In this document: piece after piece, positions 1 to 20,221 of the stretch
How positions within the stretch are numbered: the first letter of the stretch is position 1
Layout of the letters: every line of letters starts with the position of its first letter
Origin: Primulina eburnea
Lineage: Eukaryota > Streptophyta > Magnoliopsida > Lamiales > Gesneriaceae
Direction of reading: 5' to 3'
DNA: 64,000 nucleotides
Assembly: GCF_022965805.1 (NCBI RefSeq)
Contig: NC_133115.1
Coordinates: 34,587,321 to 34,651,320 of the forward strand
The notes under the pieces: model-generated
What the model was told of the DNA's origin: nothing
Seen by the model: the letters and a program-made list of their open reading frames with translations, nothing else
Databases searched by the model: none
Made by a program: the position numbers and the translations under genes

Positions 1-1826
1 GTTAAAACTTTGTCTCTACCTTATTATTGCTAGTATTTTCAAAATCAAAGCTTGTGATTTCAACAGATGAGTTGAAATATGCATATACATATGTATATTT
101 TAAAGAATTGCCAACCTGTTGTGTTGTCCACATCATTAATAAGGGTGGTTCGTTATTAAACCTTTATTGGTCCTATATGTACATTACCAAAACAGCAGGT
201 CTCTTGTGAAACAGTCTCACGAATTTTTATCTATGCGAGTTGGGTTAACAATGCTCATATTTACAATAATAAGTGATTTTTTATAGGTAACCAAAATAGG
301 AGATCTGTCACACAAAATTGACTCGTGAGATATTCTCACGAAAAAAAATTGTGTGTTAAAAAAAAGAGTTTACATAAAAGAAAATATTAAAAAAAATTTA
401 CACGGGCATGTCTGCATGATCTGTCGATTAATATATGACGGGGAGGATAAAATTCAATTTCAAAACAGCATTAGATTTGAGATTACAAATGAGCTCCCAT
501 ACCATCTCATCTTTCATGTGATTAAGATTTAAGAAAGCCTTCTTTTTATCTTTCATAAAAAGTCATGTGATCCCAAGCTTAAAAAGTTGATGAAATTATT
601 TTATTTTCATTTGTCAGATTGTTAGATATTCTCAATTATTGAGCAATTACACACATAGGGTGGATCGAGAAAAAATGGAAATTGAGGGAATTTTTTTTCT
701 CTATAAAAATCGAGATATTGTTTATGCAGTTTTAACAAACTTAAATCATCTAGGTCTCTCTCACACTCACACTCACACACACACGCGCTAAATTTGCAAG
801 ATTTAGTGGGATTTTAAATTTTATTAATGAAATCATGAGATTTTTTTTAAAATTTAAGAGCTGACCCTTTCTTGCCCATCCTCCTATAATCCTATTATTA
901 TTAATAAAATTCTTAAAGGTGATTTATTTAATGTTTGCATGAAAGAATCATGTGAAGATTTGAATGTCTCCTTAGGGTTAGGACCAGCTGTCCTTATACT
1001 TATCAAACCAGCTGGATCTCTCCTTTTCACAAAGATATCTATATAACAAGGTTGTCAATTTCAAAGTGCCCATATCATTGGACTCCTTTAATTAAGACTG
1101 GCCATATTGCTCTATTTTTTTAGGGTGTTTCTCTGGACCCGTCGGGTCCATTTCCAATCTTGCCTCAAAATTTAGCCCAGAAAACCAAACATGACAAACT
1201 CAGTCTACCAGGCTGATTTGGTATTCATTAATTGAATGAAAGGATAAATATCAAATCTTAAGTTTTATGTCATAATCCAATGATGATTTGTTTTGCTCTA
1301 CAGATAGATAATAAACGAAAACATCATCATAACAAGCCATTAAACAAAATAATTAATATGTTTTTAACTGTGAAAATAACATTCTTTAACTTTTACCAAA
1401 AAAAAAAGGTATTGTAAGAGGATATGGTGGGCAAAGTTTTCTCGCTATCTACTCTTAGTAACTCACAGGGATCAGTAGCTTGTGCATGCTTCATTTCAGT
1501 CACTCGGTCCAATCCTTCCACCAACTGTATACGATTTGATATACATATATATAATGGCAGAATGCTGAGGATTTAGGAATATAAATTACGCGAGCTTATA
1601 TGCACACTGATAAACGACCCTTCTGGTGCAAGCAAGACGACCTCGTTTAATCTTGAGACGAGATGATTATGGATTGAATCTTAAGTACCTAATGAACTCT
1701 TCGTACCCTGTAAAATGTCGACAGATCATTCACAGACCAGTGGTAGGTACAAAGTTGAGGCTAACAAATTAGTTCCACCACCAAATTCATAAAAATAATT
1801 CAAACTTAGAAAAAATGGAGATAAAT
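1..1826. other. Gene-free flank and 3' region of the SH2 gene
   Basis: No convincing coding segment is seen. The stretch is AT-rich, with a short CA/CT microsatellite near 755-784 and a decayed copy of the 183-bp GTCTCAC repeat family near 198-346. The part just below 1827 is presumably the 3' UTR and terminator region of the minus-strand SH2 gene; no clear polyadenylation signal was chosen. Confidence 0.5.
198..346. repeat. Decayed copy of the 183-bp GTCTCAC MITE family
   Basis: One end reads like the family's ggtctcttgtgagac end, followed by the ATCTNTGNGA...GGGTTAAC core. The other end is near gtgagatattctcacg. Both terminal palindromes are mutated and no target duplication is evident. 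It matches the better copies at 15584-15766 and 17008-17191. Confidence 0.5.
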
Positions 1827-9116
<7,290 letters not shown>

Positions 9117-10052
9117 CTCCCCCAAACTTTTCTTGATCACAACAATAGAATACCCCACAAAAATCAAAACCCCTTTCAAACTTCCCAAGATATGCAGATT
9201 TCACCGCTTCCAGCACCGTTTGCGCATCCCACTTCTTGAAGGATGGCAAAGATCCTTGCTTTTTTTCAGTTTCGTGCTTTTTTATGTGGGGGAAGTTGTT
9301 AGTGAGCGTGACGGCTGTTAATTGACGGTTGGTGGAGTCTTCGGCAATTCGGCTTCTGGTCTTTCTCCCGCTTTAAAATTTGGGCTTCGATTCCCTGTTT
9401 TGAGCGTACTATTGAAAGATAAATATTCATATTCAGTTATATAAATAATTTTTTAAAAAAAATACATTGGAATTGGTTTAAATATATGTTTTCTTGAAAT
9501 TAAATAACCAAGGCATGAGGATATATCATGTAAATTACATAACCAAGGTATAAGGATATATAATGTAAAATAATTTAATTAAACAAGAGTTGGTTGTTGA
9601 TTTATTATTAAAATAATTTACTACTTAGCTTCATTTTCTGAAATATTGTTGTGTGGGAACCAAAATATAAATATAAATGAATTGAATGAGCCATTCGAAT
9701 AAATGGCTACATAATTAATACAAACAATAGCATGTTTTGAAAAATAAAAGAAATCTTAAATTTGAGCTTCTTCTTTTTTCTTTTAACTCCTTATGTTGCA
9801 CCATCACAAGAAAGTGGGGAGAATATTCTAAAAAACAAAGAGGAAAAAATAATAACTCAAAGTTTAGAGTTTGTTCCATTACATCCATCCATATTACATA
9901 GAATTATAAAGAACATCTTTCTAAAAAGTAGGTACATAATACATGAACATCAACCACCATTTTCAACATGGAGTTCATCTCGTTTATACAATCAACCGCC
10001 AGTCGTATAAGGGAGCACAACTCATCTATCTTCGGAATCATGTTTCCAACTC
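9117..10052. other. Spacer between SH2 gene and MSRB1
   Basis: The part near 9117-9400 would hold the 5' UTR and promoter of the SH2 gene. The rest is AT-rich; an imperfect 35-bp direct repeat (ataaccaaggNatNaggata) lies at about 9504-9573. The 3' UTR of MSRB1 must lie just below 10053. I see no other gene. Confidence 0.5.
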
Positions 10053-12059
10053 CTACTTTGGCTTAAGTTTGAGGGAAACGCTGCAAATACGGAAATGTAA
10101 AAGATCAGTAGAAAGCAAGAAAAATGGTGATACAATTATGTGGTCATACCTATTTATACAATAGCGTTTTCCTGTGGGAGGCGGTCCATCATCGAATACA
10201 TGACCAAGATGAGCGTCACAAGCAGCACATAGAACTTCTTGACGAGGCATGAAAATGATAGACATGTCTAGCTTCGACTTCACATTGTTTCCTAGTGGCT
10301 GATAGTAAGAAGGCCATCCAGTTCCACTATCAAATTTAGTTGATGATCTACAAAGTGGTGCAGTAAACTATCAGATAAAGGCAAGGTTGGAGCAAAATAG
10401 ATAATCAAGAAAAACAACCGTAATTATTCAGGAAAGTACTCACTCAAATAAAGGAGTGTCACAGCAGATGCAGTGATAAGTTCCAGGAGTTTTCGTATTC
10501 CAGTACTCACTAAAGACACAAACATCTATAAAACTCATCATATGAACAATGAAAAACTGATTTTGCTGATGATATAATAAACATCGACGATTAGGTTCAC
10601 ACAGTAATTCTATTTCACAGTGTTCCAATAAAGGAAAATAATATACACCCAAATTGCTCGTACCTCCATTCAGAATCTCATATAAATTCTACCTTCCATA
10701 AGCTTTCTGTTTAGGTCTATCAGTTCTCAAGTTTAAATGTTAACATGTATCTCCACGACAAATAATAAAACAAAATTACTGAATACATCTCAGGCATCAA
10801 GCTAACTACATGGTCATGGTGTTTGAATGCACAACCCAATATACAACTTCCCTTACTTAAAAGAACTTGAATTACAAGTGCTTACCAACTTCCACAATTT
10901 GACACCACTTGTAAATTGTAAAATGGTTAAAAATTAAGGATCAGAGCATTTTAAAAGTGCTAGTACCCGCTGAATGCCCTTTCAGTACCCTTCTGCCGAG
11001 TAACATAAAATTGTGTCTGGGTTAGTTGCTGTTTCCATTCTTCATCGCTGATGGCGCCATAGTTCATGGCTCCTGCCTCTGCACAACAGTTCATGAAACA
11101 GACATTAAGTCGTGAAAAAATGGAGAACAAGTTTAAGCTAGACGACGTTAGGCTAGTAGCAAAATCAACAGCAATTTGCAGCATTCAACGACTAATCTAA
11201 CATACTAGTTCTGTGACACAGTTATCCCATAAATTTAATTCATTTTCACAACTAATATTGCTTAAGAGACAAGGTCTTCTTTGCCACTTGAAATGATAAA
11301 GAAGGCCCTGGACTGTAAGTGAATTTTATTATCTAGATCTAAAAGTAGTGCGCAACCTATTGCTAGCCTGAAATGTTATTTCTGATCATGCTCGTAGAAA
11401 TGCTGACATGTACCAAAATTTAAACATACACATGCACCTAACAATTTTCAAATCCATCCAATTACTTCAACTTAGTAATGCATAAAAAATACATCAGAAG
11501 AAAGCATTAAATCCATCGATTGTTGAGAGTAGCCGCGGCCTCAGAAGTTTGGTTGGATTGAAGGTCAAAAGCACCTTTTTTATATCATTTTTTTGTTAAA
11601 AGAAATTAATCAAATGTTTAACTCGGGTTGTAGCTAGAAGTGACTAGAACCATGAAACCATGTATCAGTATGACTCATCCAATTCTACCTTCTTCCCTGT
11701 TTCCTTTCCCCCCTTTATGTGACGTGGGAGGTAGTAAAAACATCATTCAAATCAAATCACAAAATTTTCCAAATACGCAGCATAAAAACAACTACACAAG
11801 CAAAAATTAACATCCAAAGATCAATAAAAACGGAAGTTTTGAAAGCAACTGGAAAGATACCTTGAGCGCCGTCCTTCCGCTGCGAAGAAGATGAAGAGCC
11901 CATAGCAGAAACCGAAAAAGACGGGCTGTGCCTGAATTCGTTTACAGTTTTTCCACCAAAAGCTACAGAAATCTGACGTTTACTGCTAAAACCCAAATGG
12001 GAATTCGTTGAAAAATATGTCAAACTAATACTGCATTGATTAACGCAGCACGATGCCAT
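10053..12059 (-). CDS. MSRB1: Plastid-type peptide-methionine (R)-S-oxide reductase
   Basis: Five exons: 12059-11861, 11078-10967, 10509-10444, 10347-10150, 10080-10053, giving 603 nt and 200 residues. MSRB enzymes reduce methionine-R-sulfoxide in oxidised proteins. Residues 1 to about 60 are Ser-rich, poor in acidic residues and look like a chloroplast transit peptide. The SelR domain follows with both zinc CxxC pairs (CICC and CAAC), the block [10 protein letters not shown] and the catalytic Cys in GKRYCIN near the C-terminus. Where two-Cys MSRBs have a resolving Cys this protein has Thr ([10 protein letters not shown]), the known signature of the single-Cys MSRB1 type, thought to be recycled by other thiols. 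The short last exon encodes SVSLKLKPK and stop. All junctions keep frame and no defect is seen. Confidence 0.93.
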
Positions 12060-12928
12060 GAGTGATTTGACAATGCGGAAACTTGATAAATATTTTTTGA
12101 TTTTATGGATAATACGAATTGTTAGCTAAAATTCATACATTCTTTTATTTTCTAGCCGCACGATCAACAAGGACTTTCTTGGTTCTGATGATCATTATTT
12201 TGACCAGAAGATTTTAATTGGTTCAAATTCCTTAATGCCAGAATGTTCTTTTATCACGTCAATTTAAAATTTATCGAAAAATTATATACAAGTTTTTTTT
12301 TTCGATTTTCTCTAGTTTACTTTTCTTATTTTTTACTAATATATTTTTAAATATTAACAAATATGTTATATTTTTTTAATAAATTAAGTAAGAATAAAGT
12401 AGAAAATTTGTTTGTAAATTTTACTTTTCAAAGGACTTTTTTTTTAATCTGAGTGACAAGCAAACAATATCTATACATCTATACTTTATTTTAAGGCTCA
12501 TCCGATAAGACTGACAATTAGTCTCATGGCGCGTTTAACTTCCGTCAATTTTTATTGTTTATAGTCTAAACATTTTAACTCCAATTGTTTTAAAACTCGA
12601 GTCAAACGATGGACGAGACAAGAACTTAGAGTTTTCATTCTTTATACTAGAAATAATATGGAAATAGAAAAATAAAACGTGAATCATTCATTATGTTGAA
12701 GGTATGAAAGTAATGAAAAATATTTTTTTTAAGGAAAGAAAATGAAAAAGATTGTTTTGGGGAGGGAGACGAAAACCAACTAAACCTAAAATCTCATTGT
12801 CCTACACATAACTAAATAGCCTCAAAGAAAGACAAAAGAAATCCTGTCCATGACGCATGAAACCTTATTACATGGTAGGAACTAGGAACACTTGTATTGA
12901 AATACTTGTTCAGAATTGTCGACAATTT
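12060..12928. other. Spacer between MSRB1 and the secreted-protein gene
   Basis: It contains the MSRB1 5' flank and the 3' flank of the next minus-strand gene. The sequence is AT-rich with T and A runs. No coding, RNA or clear repeat signal was found. Confidence 0.45.
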
Positions 12929-15004
12929 TTAGGCACAATTATGTCGAAGTTGCTGACAGTACCACTCTGCCATGACATTCGCGCTGACATATATTTCAGT
13001 TCCTAAATTAACAGATGGCCAGTGTCTCTCCACGGGTTTCGTGCCAGCTTCCTGCGAGAAAACGATCCCCCTTATAACCATTATCATGCTGAAAAGGAAT
13101 ACAAGCTAGAGAATTGTAACTTAGAGTAGCATACCTGATAAAAGTAAAGATTCTGAGAGAGCCTTCCGACATCAAGTTCCCAAGTTCTTGGATCTCCAAC
13201 CCAACCTTCACCTTTCTTCGTGGGATACCCGTATTCTCCCCAAACGGGATGAGGTAATATCTGCAAAATTTCTTGAGGCTGTGGATTGCTATATGCATCA
13301 CATAAGTTAAAGGGTTCCTCTAATTCTTCACCATTACCTGGCGAGCAGTAAACATGGTAAGCATCATAGGGGAAATGTGTCTGATTCGTTCGGTGTACTT
13401 GAGTTCCATTAGGAAAGGTGTGGTAAGGGGGACATAGCCTGAGATCTGTTGGTTTGCACCATGGCTCCGTGTCTGGATTTATAATCATTTCGCTGTATCG
13501 TGTAACGTCTGAGGTGACATCTCCATCACAAGGGTCACCAGTTGTTCTTCCAACAGCTACCGATGTCCATTAGGTAGAACTGGCTATTGGGACCTCCACC
13601 ACTCGTTATATCCAGCGAGAACCTCACTTTGAAATTTGGTGACTTGGGAATCTGAGCAATACATCATCCCAGACAAGTTAGTACTGTTTAGAATTATTAT
13701 TAATTTATTATAAGAAAAAAATCTGATAAAGAAACTTACGATTTTCGACATTCCTCTGGTCATGTAATGATACCCTCCTGAATATCCTGTTGTAGCATCT
13801 GATCTTAAGTACAGCATGAGCCATGGATACTTCGGTGATGTTTTTAATACATAATGAAACTTCCAACTCCCCTTTCCCAACTTTTTCTCCCAAACCACTG
13901 AATAATATGAAGTATTTTCCTTAGTTTTTGCTTCTTCAATAGGAACATCTAAATCCCATGTCCCATAGAAACTTCCCTTGAGAGTTCGGTTGCCATGATA
14001 ATGCTGCACGCTTGTGTAGTCATGGTAGATCCGTGGCATGTTCATGCAGCCTTCTCCAAAGCATGGAAACCGAGATTCGGGTGGGAATGGCTTCGATTTC
14101 TTACCATTTTCGGGACATTTAGCAGCCCATGTGTCCATATTGCCACTCTTGAGCATAAGCATCCAGAATTGCCACGGCCCGGGGTTGTCTTCGACTTGGC
14201 ATTTGTAGCCCAAGTATCTCTCTTTCCAAGCTGCAAATTCATCCACGGTTATATCATTCAAACCATAGCTTCCTGCATCTGCTATTCCTAACTTGTTGCT
14301 TTTCTCTGTCACCCTGTGTGCCAACTTGGCTGCAAAAAATGTAGTGCCGATTTATGGTTTGCACATAGCTCATATATCTTTATCAAGATCCAAGAATATC
14401 GCTAAAAAATTTAAAATTTATCGTAGGGTAAATTCTAATCTTCCGTGAATCTCGGTTTAATTATCACATAATCACCTTCTGAAGTTTGAAGGATTACGAC
14501 CAAATTCACCAGTACTGATTGGTTAATTAAAACAAATATTAAAATCCATTTCAAATATAAAAACCAAAAACTGAAAAGGCCAAATATTTTGTCTCTGTTC
14601 ATCTCATTTCATTTATTCATATTCACGAAGCATCTATACCGTAAAATCGATTTCCCACGGTTTGAAAAAGACATAGCTTAGTATAACAAACAAAAAACAA
14701 AGAGAGGAAAAAACATACTGTATGCTTTAGAATTATGTACAATATCAAAGCAATCCGCGTGCCTTGGACTTCCCATATCTTCAGTCTCATTATGGACTTC
14801 ATTGCATTGACTCCATGCTTCAATGGCTACTCTAAGATTATCCCTTCTCATCCCAGGATCGCCGATTGCTGATACATAATCCTCGTGTGCATATACAAAT
14901 GATCCAAACAACAAAAAAACAACCAAAATATGGGAAAATACCCACTCCATCATCTTCATATTTCGGGGTTTCAAGAGTTTCATAGACTGATATGATGAAA
15001 TCAT
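12929..15004 (-). CDS. Secreted plant protein of unknown function, with an apparent frameshift
   Basis: Four exons: 15004-14719, 14329-13740, 13651-13135, 13051-12929. Removing one extra base gives about 504 residues. The N-terminus is a signal peptide: a hydrophobic stretch (EWVFSHILVVFLLFGSFVYA) follows several possible start Met residues, so the exact start among 15004, 14983 and the following in-frame ATGs is open. The mature part is rich in Cys, Trp and Tyr and has NxS/T sites, as expected for an apoplastic or vacuolar protein. Landmarks are CQVEDNPGPWQFWMLMLKSG, CFGEGCMNMPRIYHDYTS and HPVWGEYGYPTKKGEGWVGD. I recognise a conserved plant family of unknown function (DUF7705 from memory); no enzymatic motif is evident. 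Exon 3 changes frame near 13540, turning the expected WKNNGDPCDGDV into an early TGA at 13537-13535. It is either a pseudogene in the making or a sequence error. Confidence 0.75.
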
Positions 15005-15265
15005 AATGCTTATCAGGTTGTTAATATTTGCTTTCTGTATCTATATATATTGATCAAGTTCGTTGTGCTATCATGATTGATATCTTTAAATCTGGGATTT
15101 TTATCCATAATTTGAATATCTAATCCTTATTTGTCCACAATAAGCTGAATCTGTTTCACATTTTGTTGAAGAAAGAAACAATCTTAAACACTGCTAACCA
15201 GGGAAGGCAAACAACTAAAAAAGATTGTGTGAATCGTAGTTGGCGTACCTAACATGTGTGCGATT

Positions 15266-15270
15266 ACATA

Positions 15271-15330
<60 letters not shown>
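15266..15330. repeat. (ATT)n microsatellite
   Basis: About 21 uninterrupted TTA/ATT units, flanked by AT-rich sequence. It is expected to be polymorphic. Confidence 0.95.
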
Positions 15331-15334
<4 letters not shown>

Positions 15335-15583
15335 TAAATAAATATATATTGATTAATCAAACAAGATACAAAGTACTTAGTATATCCAGTTAAATACAAA
15401 GTGACAACATATTGGATTTTATTTTTGAGTCTGGATAATGTACCAGGTATGTGTACGTAATATTATGATATGAGCAAAATATTAACAAAAAAAGTTATAT
15501 CAAATTGGGATAAAATGATTATGTTGGAGGTGTTTATTTGTAAAGTTATTTATCTATCCATAGACTAAAGTGTATTATAAATT

Positions 15584-15766
15584 GGAGTGGGTATCATGTG
15601 AGACCGTGTCATGGATCTTAATATGTGAGATGGGTCAACCCTACCGATATTCACAATAAAAAGTAATACTCTCAGCATAAAAAGTAATATTTTTTCATAG
15701 ATGACTCAAATAATAGATCAGTCTCACAAATACGACCTGTGAGACCGTCTCACACAAGTTTTTGCC
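15584..15766 (-). mobile_element. 183-bp MITE, perfect 8-bp TSD TATAAATT
   Basis: The element runs from GGAGTGGGTATCATGTGAGAC to CACACAAGTTTTTGCC. Identical TATAAATT flanks lie at 15576-15583 and 15767-15774. The 8-bp duplication and non-coding interior suggest a hAT-type MITE. Strand is given relative to the copy at 17008, which has the opposite orientation. Confidence 0.85.
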
Positions 15767-16003
15767 TATAAATTCTAGATGCGTCTTTTTCCAGTTTAAA
15801 TGTAAATATCATTGCTACACTTTAAAGAGAATATAGAAACTTTTATAAGACTATCTTATACATCAAATTTGTGAGAAATATCTCATACTCGATTCAACCT
15901 ATAAAAAAAATATTACTTTTACACCAAAAAGTTACTTTTAAGTGTAAATATAGACGTTAAATCATCTCGACATAGATTTCGTTGAAATACTTGATTTCGA
16001 ATG

Positions 16004-16187
16004 GGAAAAAAAACTTGTGTGAGACGGTCTCACGTGTCGTATTTGTGAGACGGATATTTTATTTGGGTCACTCATGAAAAAAAATTACTTTTTATGCTAG
16101 TAGTATTATTTTTTATTGTGAATATAGGTAGGGTTGACCCGTCTCACATATTATGATCCGTGAGACGGTCTCACATGAGACCCACTC
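16004..16187 (+). mobile_element. 184-bp MITE, TSD TTTCGAATG
   Basis: Same family. The left end is GGAAAAAAAACTTGTGTGAG, with the palindrome GTGAGACGGTCTCAC near both ends, and the right end is GAGACCCACTC. Flanks TTTCGAATG lie at 15995-16003 and 16188-16196. The duplication is 8 or 9 bp depending on where the terminal T is assigned. Confidence 0.85.
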
Positions 16188-17007
16188 TTTCGAATGATTC
16201 TATTAGAAAACACAAACTAATAAACTTTTCTTTAATTAATAATACTGTTCTTATTCGAGAAGATGACAACTTCTCCGAGGTTTGTTCAGATAATGTCGTT
16301 ACGAGCTTGAATTCAAATTATATGATTTTTTTCTTCATTTTCTGCTTCAAGTCTAAAAAAATATATTAAGTGCTTAAATAGGATTCGAATCATCTTAAGA
16401 AAATTTTTGAACAATTTGTTTATAAATTTAACATTCAGTATATAATATAATAATTATTAAAAAAAATTGAAAGTATAAACCATAACCTAATTTTTGGGAA
16501 AAGTACTGATAATCGAAATATACTTTGTAAATTGAATATTTTACATGTTCTCATATTAAAAATTCCTTTAGGAGTTTGAGAATTTTTCTAATCGACTAAT
16601 AAATCTTGTAATCATGGACTTTGACCATTGTCTTAAAATACAAGTTTTAGGGTAAAGAAAAAAACACTAGGTTGTTTTGTTTGATTGCTTTGATGCTATA
16701 TGTGGGTTACTCCCTCATATGGTTTGGATGGATAAAATCCATACACATGTATGATTTTAAAAAAATTAGTGGACTTCATATATGTGTGACTAAATTTGGA
16801 CCCTTGATTATATCATAGGATAGTACCCCTACATGTAAAATAGAATCAACCTGTTTTGAGATACCAAAATATTAAAAATATATATAAACGAAATTTATAT
16901 CAATTATATTAGAACAATCTTTCTTCTATATCATTGAATTCAACATACACTCGATACAGGTATATTAAATTAGTTACTCTGCACATGTGATATGTGTACA
17001 ATTTTTT

Positions 17008-17191
17008 GGCAAAAACTTATGTGAGACGGTCTCACGAGTCGTATTTGTGAGACAGATCTCTTATTTGAGGTCACTCATGAAAAAGTATTACTTTTCATGC
17101 TAAGAGTATTATTTTTTATTGTGAATATGGATAGATTTGACCCGTCTCACGGATTATGATCCGTGAGACGGTCTCACATGAGACTCACTCC
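17008..17191 (+). mobile_element. 184-bp MITE, perfect 8-bp TSD AATTTTTT
   Basis: The ends are GGCAAAAACTTATGTGAGAC and GTCTCACATGAGACTCACTCC. AATTTTTT lies at 17000-17007 and 17192-17199. Both terminal palindromes are intact, making this one of the best reference copies of the family. Confidence 0.88.
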
Positions 17192-17776
17192 AATTTTTTT
17201 TGTCATTATCGATAGACTAAAGTGAAATTTGACAAATTATAACGGAACTAAATTGATATTTGAATGGTTGAAAAAAAAATAAAATGTGTGTTGAAATTTA
17301 AAAAAAAAAACCAAAAACAAAAATGTAATATTAATATCATATAAAAGTAAAATTGATATCTTCTTTAAGTAGTTATTATTATGTCCTCACACTTAATAAT
17401 ATAATATAGATAACAATACAATAAATACTTTACATGTATTAAAATTTAATGATATTGAAGTAATATTTTTTAATTATGTTTACAAAATATAAATTAGCGA
17501 GTTTAAATTCAGTACTACAAATATTCATGAATATTACAAAACTACTTAAAATCTATATATTTAAAAAAAAAACCACTCCATTTCCGTCATGTCCGAAATT
17601 AAAAAACTAACAAATTCTCCATTAAAAAAACAAAAACAAAAAACAGAGTAAAGTTTTTTTCACGACAAGAATTCACAAGCTCTAACTTCCGTGGAAAGCT
17701 TCTGAGTTAACATCTGCAAATCATGCTAACTGAAAAACGACGAACATTCTTCGAGACTTTATTGAAGTTCTTGATA

Positions 17777-19044
17777 TTACTTGTGGTCATCTCTGGCCAC
17801 GATCTTGAATTTCCCAGTCTGCACTTGCTGCAAGTAACCATAATATTAATCATATTTCATCAACAAAGACGAAAAAGTAAACTAAAGAGGCGGCCTACAA
17901 TTAAAATGTTCGAATCAGCAAAGAACATCGTTACCTTCTTCCAGAGATCAGTATGAGCTGCGCAAAATGCGGCAACAACAGCGCCCCTGTTCTTCCGTTG
18001 CCTATACTCGATGCAGAGCTCCGCCTTCAACCCACACGTTACGTGAAATGCTAACTTGCAATTTGGCTCGGAACAGTCAATCACGCACCCCTTTTTCGAT
18101 TCACAAACGTAACACTCTTGCTTCCATCTTCTCTCCGGTATCTTGCTGCAATCGATGCTTTCTCTGCCGTCGGGGTCGCTGAAAAACACTTCCGGCACGT
18201 AAATTGCACAAACTAGATGAGCCCATTTGCTGTCAGCTGTGGGCTTCAGCGCCCCACCAGACAAAGAACAGAGGCAGCAACAAATTTCTGGCTTGCGGGA
18301 GAAACTCTGGGACGACCTTGTAGCTAAGCATTGGGCGCAGAACCATTCACCGTCAGGTACGCCGTTAGTGAAAGGATGACCGTAGCATGTGGTGTGAACC
18401 ATTAGATCACAGCCGTCACATAGCACGATGGGGTCCTTTGGATCCCCATCTGTGCTTTCACACACAGCGCAAACAATCCCGTCGCTTTCTTCATGTATGC
18501 AATTTGCTTCTGTTTCCACATTTTCTTCCTCAATTCCAACGTCGTGGTTGATGCTTCCAGGTGACAACTCCTGGCTATCAGGCAGGATTTCCTGTTCATC
18601 AAAATCAAAGGATGATTTGTATTCAAGGTTGAGGTCAAAGGGTTGAATTGCCCAGACCCTTTTCTTGGCTGGCAAGCAGAACTTAGCATTGTTGATGGAA
18701 TCGAGAAGAAAAGGGGGTGAATTTCGGCATTCTTTACGCTTTTTCGCGGGAAGGCATGAATGGGTAATGGGATTTTCAATTTTCTGATTCAGGCGAATAT
18801 TTTCTTTTTCTTCCTCTACGACTTGCTGCATGAGCCTGAATCGTTTGAGAGGAGGTAGGCCATGAAACTTGCCTTCCATTTCAGGGGATGGAAAGAGAAT
18901 TTGGTGCTCGGAAATTGCAGAAAGTAATCGGCGGGGAGTATTAAATCTTCGGGTGTTTCGTAAACTTTTTAGAGATTTTGAAGGTAGCCGAAAGCAATGA
19001 ATTCGTGGTGGGGTCGAAAATTTGGCGGTGGTATGAAATTTCAT
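17777..19044 (-). CDS. PHD plus extended-PHD finger nuclear protein
   Basis: Two exons, 19044-17935 and 17827-17777, encode 386 residues. The second exon adds only QVQTGKFKIVARDDHK. After a basic, low-complexity N-terminus comes a PHD finger (CAVCESTDGDPKDPIVLCDG through EWFCAQC), then a zinc knuckle and extended PHD (CCLCSLSGGALKPT, WAHLVCAIYVPEVFF, CYVCESKKGC, FHVTCGL, FCAAHTDLW), the arrangement found in Jade/BRPF-like histone readers. It resembles the Arabidopsis AT3G14740-type PHD proteins. The expected role is chromatin binding, probably of histone H3 tails; this is inferred from domains. An alternative start at the internal ATG of MEGKFHGLPPLKRF would remove 54 residues. All expected Cys/His ligands seem present and no defect is seen. 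Confidence 0.88.
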
Positions 19045-20221
19045 TTGAAAAAATAAATTAATTGGTGTGTTTTGAATGGGATTCAGGCCAAGGTTGCTCC
19101 ATTTTCATTTCGCGTCAAATTAACAACACTTGGCGCCTAAATTTAATTTGAGTGAGAGCGAAAAACATACACACTTAGTCCTTTGCAATTTTATAATCTA
19201 ATAATATAAGGCATTTGCTTAATGTTAAGTTGGGGTACCGTTTTTGTTTGGGGAAAAAACGGGTAAATTGCATACAATGAAATCATAAAAAAACTAATAA
19301 AACAAACACAAAATATATTATGAGACGGTCTCATAAGTTAATTTTATAAGATAGATTTACTATTTGGTCACTCATAAAAAAGTTTTATTTTTTATGTCAA
19401 AAATTTATTTATTATTGTAAATATGAATAGGGTTGACTCGTTTCACAATAGACTTATTATAAAATAAATAAATATATGTTTACTCCTATGTTTTATTTAA
19501 AAGCTCAAGGAACTCCTACAAAATTATTAATATGATTGTAAATCATTTGTTATATATAAAATAATTTGTAATCATATTATATGCATATATTCAAAATCTA
19601 ATCAGCACAAATGAATATAATCTCGTTATTTTTTTCTTTTTAAATTTTGTAGTCAAGTTGTGATATTTTAATTTTTAATCATTTTATAGTATCATCGCTG
19701 TCATGTTGCAAAACTATTACATTTATTATATGATTTTAATGACAATTTTCATACATTCAAACAAAAAATATGAATGATATATTGTCGGAAGTATTAAAAG
19801 TACATACATATAAAATTGTGACATTGAGATTATTTGAACCATTTTTTTTTAAAAGCATAATAGGTCAAGAGTGTATTTATTTTGACAAGTACTTATTAGC
19901 TATTTTGATATTTTATAAAGGTTGTAAGTAATTTACCCAAAAAACAAAAGTTGGGTTATGCTTGTTGAATTCTTGTACTTCGAACGGTGAAGCCATTGAT
20001 TTCATAAAAACGGTGAAGCCATTGATTTCCAACGGCTAATAATAACCTAATAATACACTATCATGGCCCACAGATCATAATCCAACGGCCCAAACCGTCG
20101 GTGATTCTCACATGGAGCCTTCATGAATAACACAAAGTCTACTTTAATTGTTTTTTAAGGATCCCAACAAAGAAAAACATCTTAAAATTACATTAAAAAA
20201 ATCAAAACAATCGTAGAATAA
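19045..20221. other. Divergent promoter spacer (PHD gene / membrane-protein gene)
   Basis: The two flanking genes point away from each other, so both promoters lie here. A decayed 183-bp-family MITE is at about 19317-19455. Nearer the plus-strand gene a 20-bp direct repeat (acggtgaagccattgatttc) occurs twice, near 19984 and 20010. No further gene is seen. Confidence 0.5.
19317..19455 (+). repeat. Decayed MITE of the 183-bp family
   Basis: TTATGAGACGGTCTCATAAG starts the copy. The middle block (actatttggtcactcataaa, then tgaatagggttgactcgt) matches the family, while the right palindrome is lost. No target duplication was found. Confidence 0.6.

Larger units (their letters stand above)
15005..17776. 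other. Repeat-rich gene-free spacer
   Basis: A 2.7-kb AT-rich region between the secreted-protein gene and the PHD gene. It holds an (ATT)n microsatellite and three good copies of the 183-bp MITE family, listed separately. No coding region is supported; the short ORFs here are random. Confidence 0.6.
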
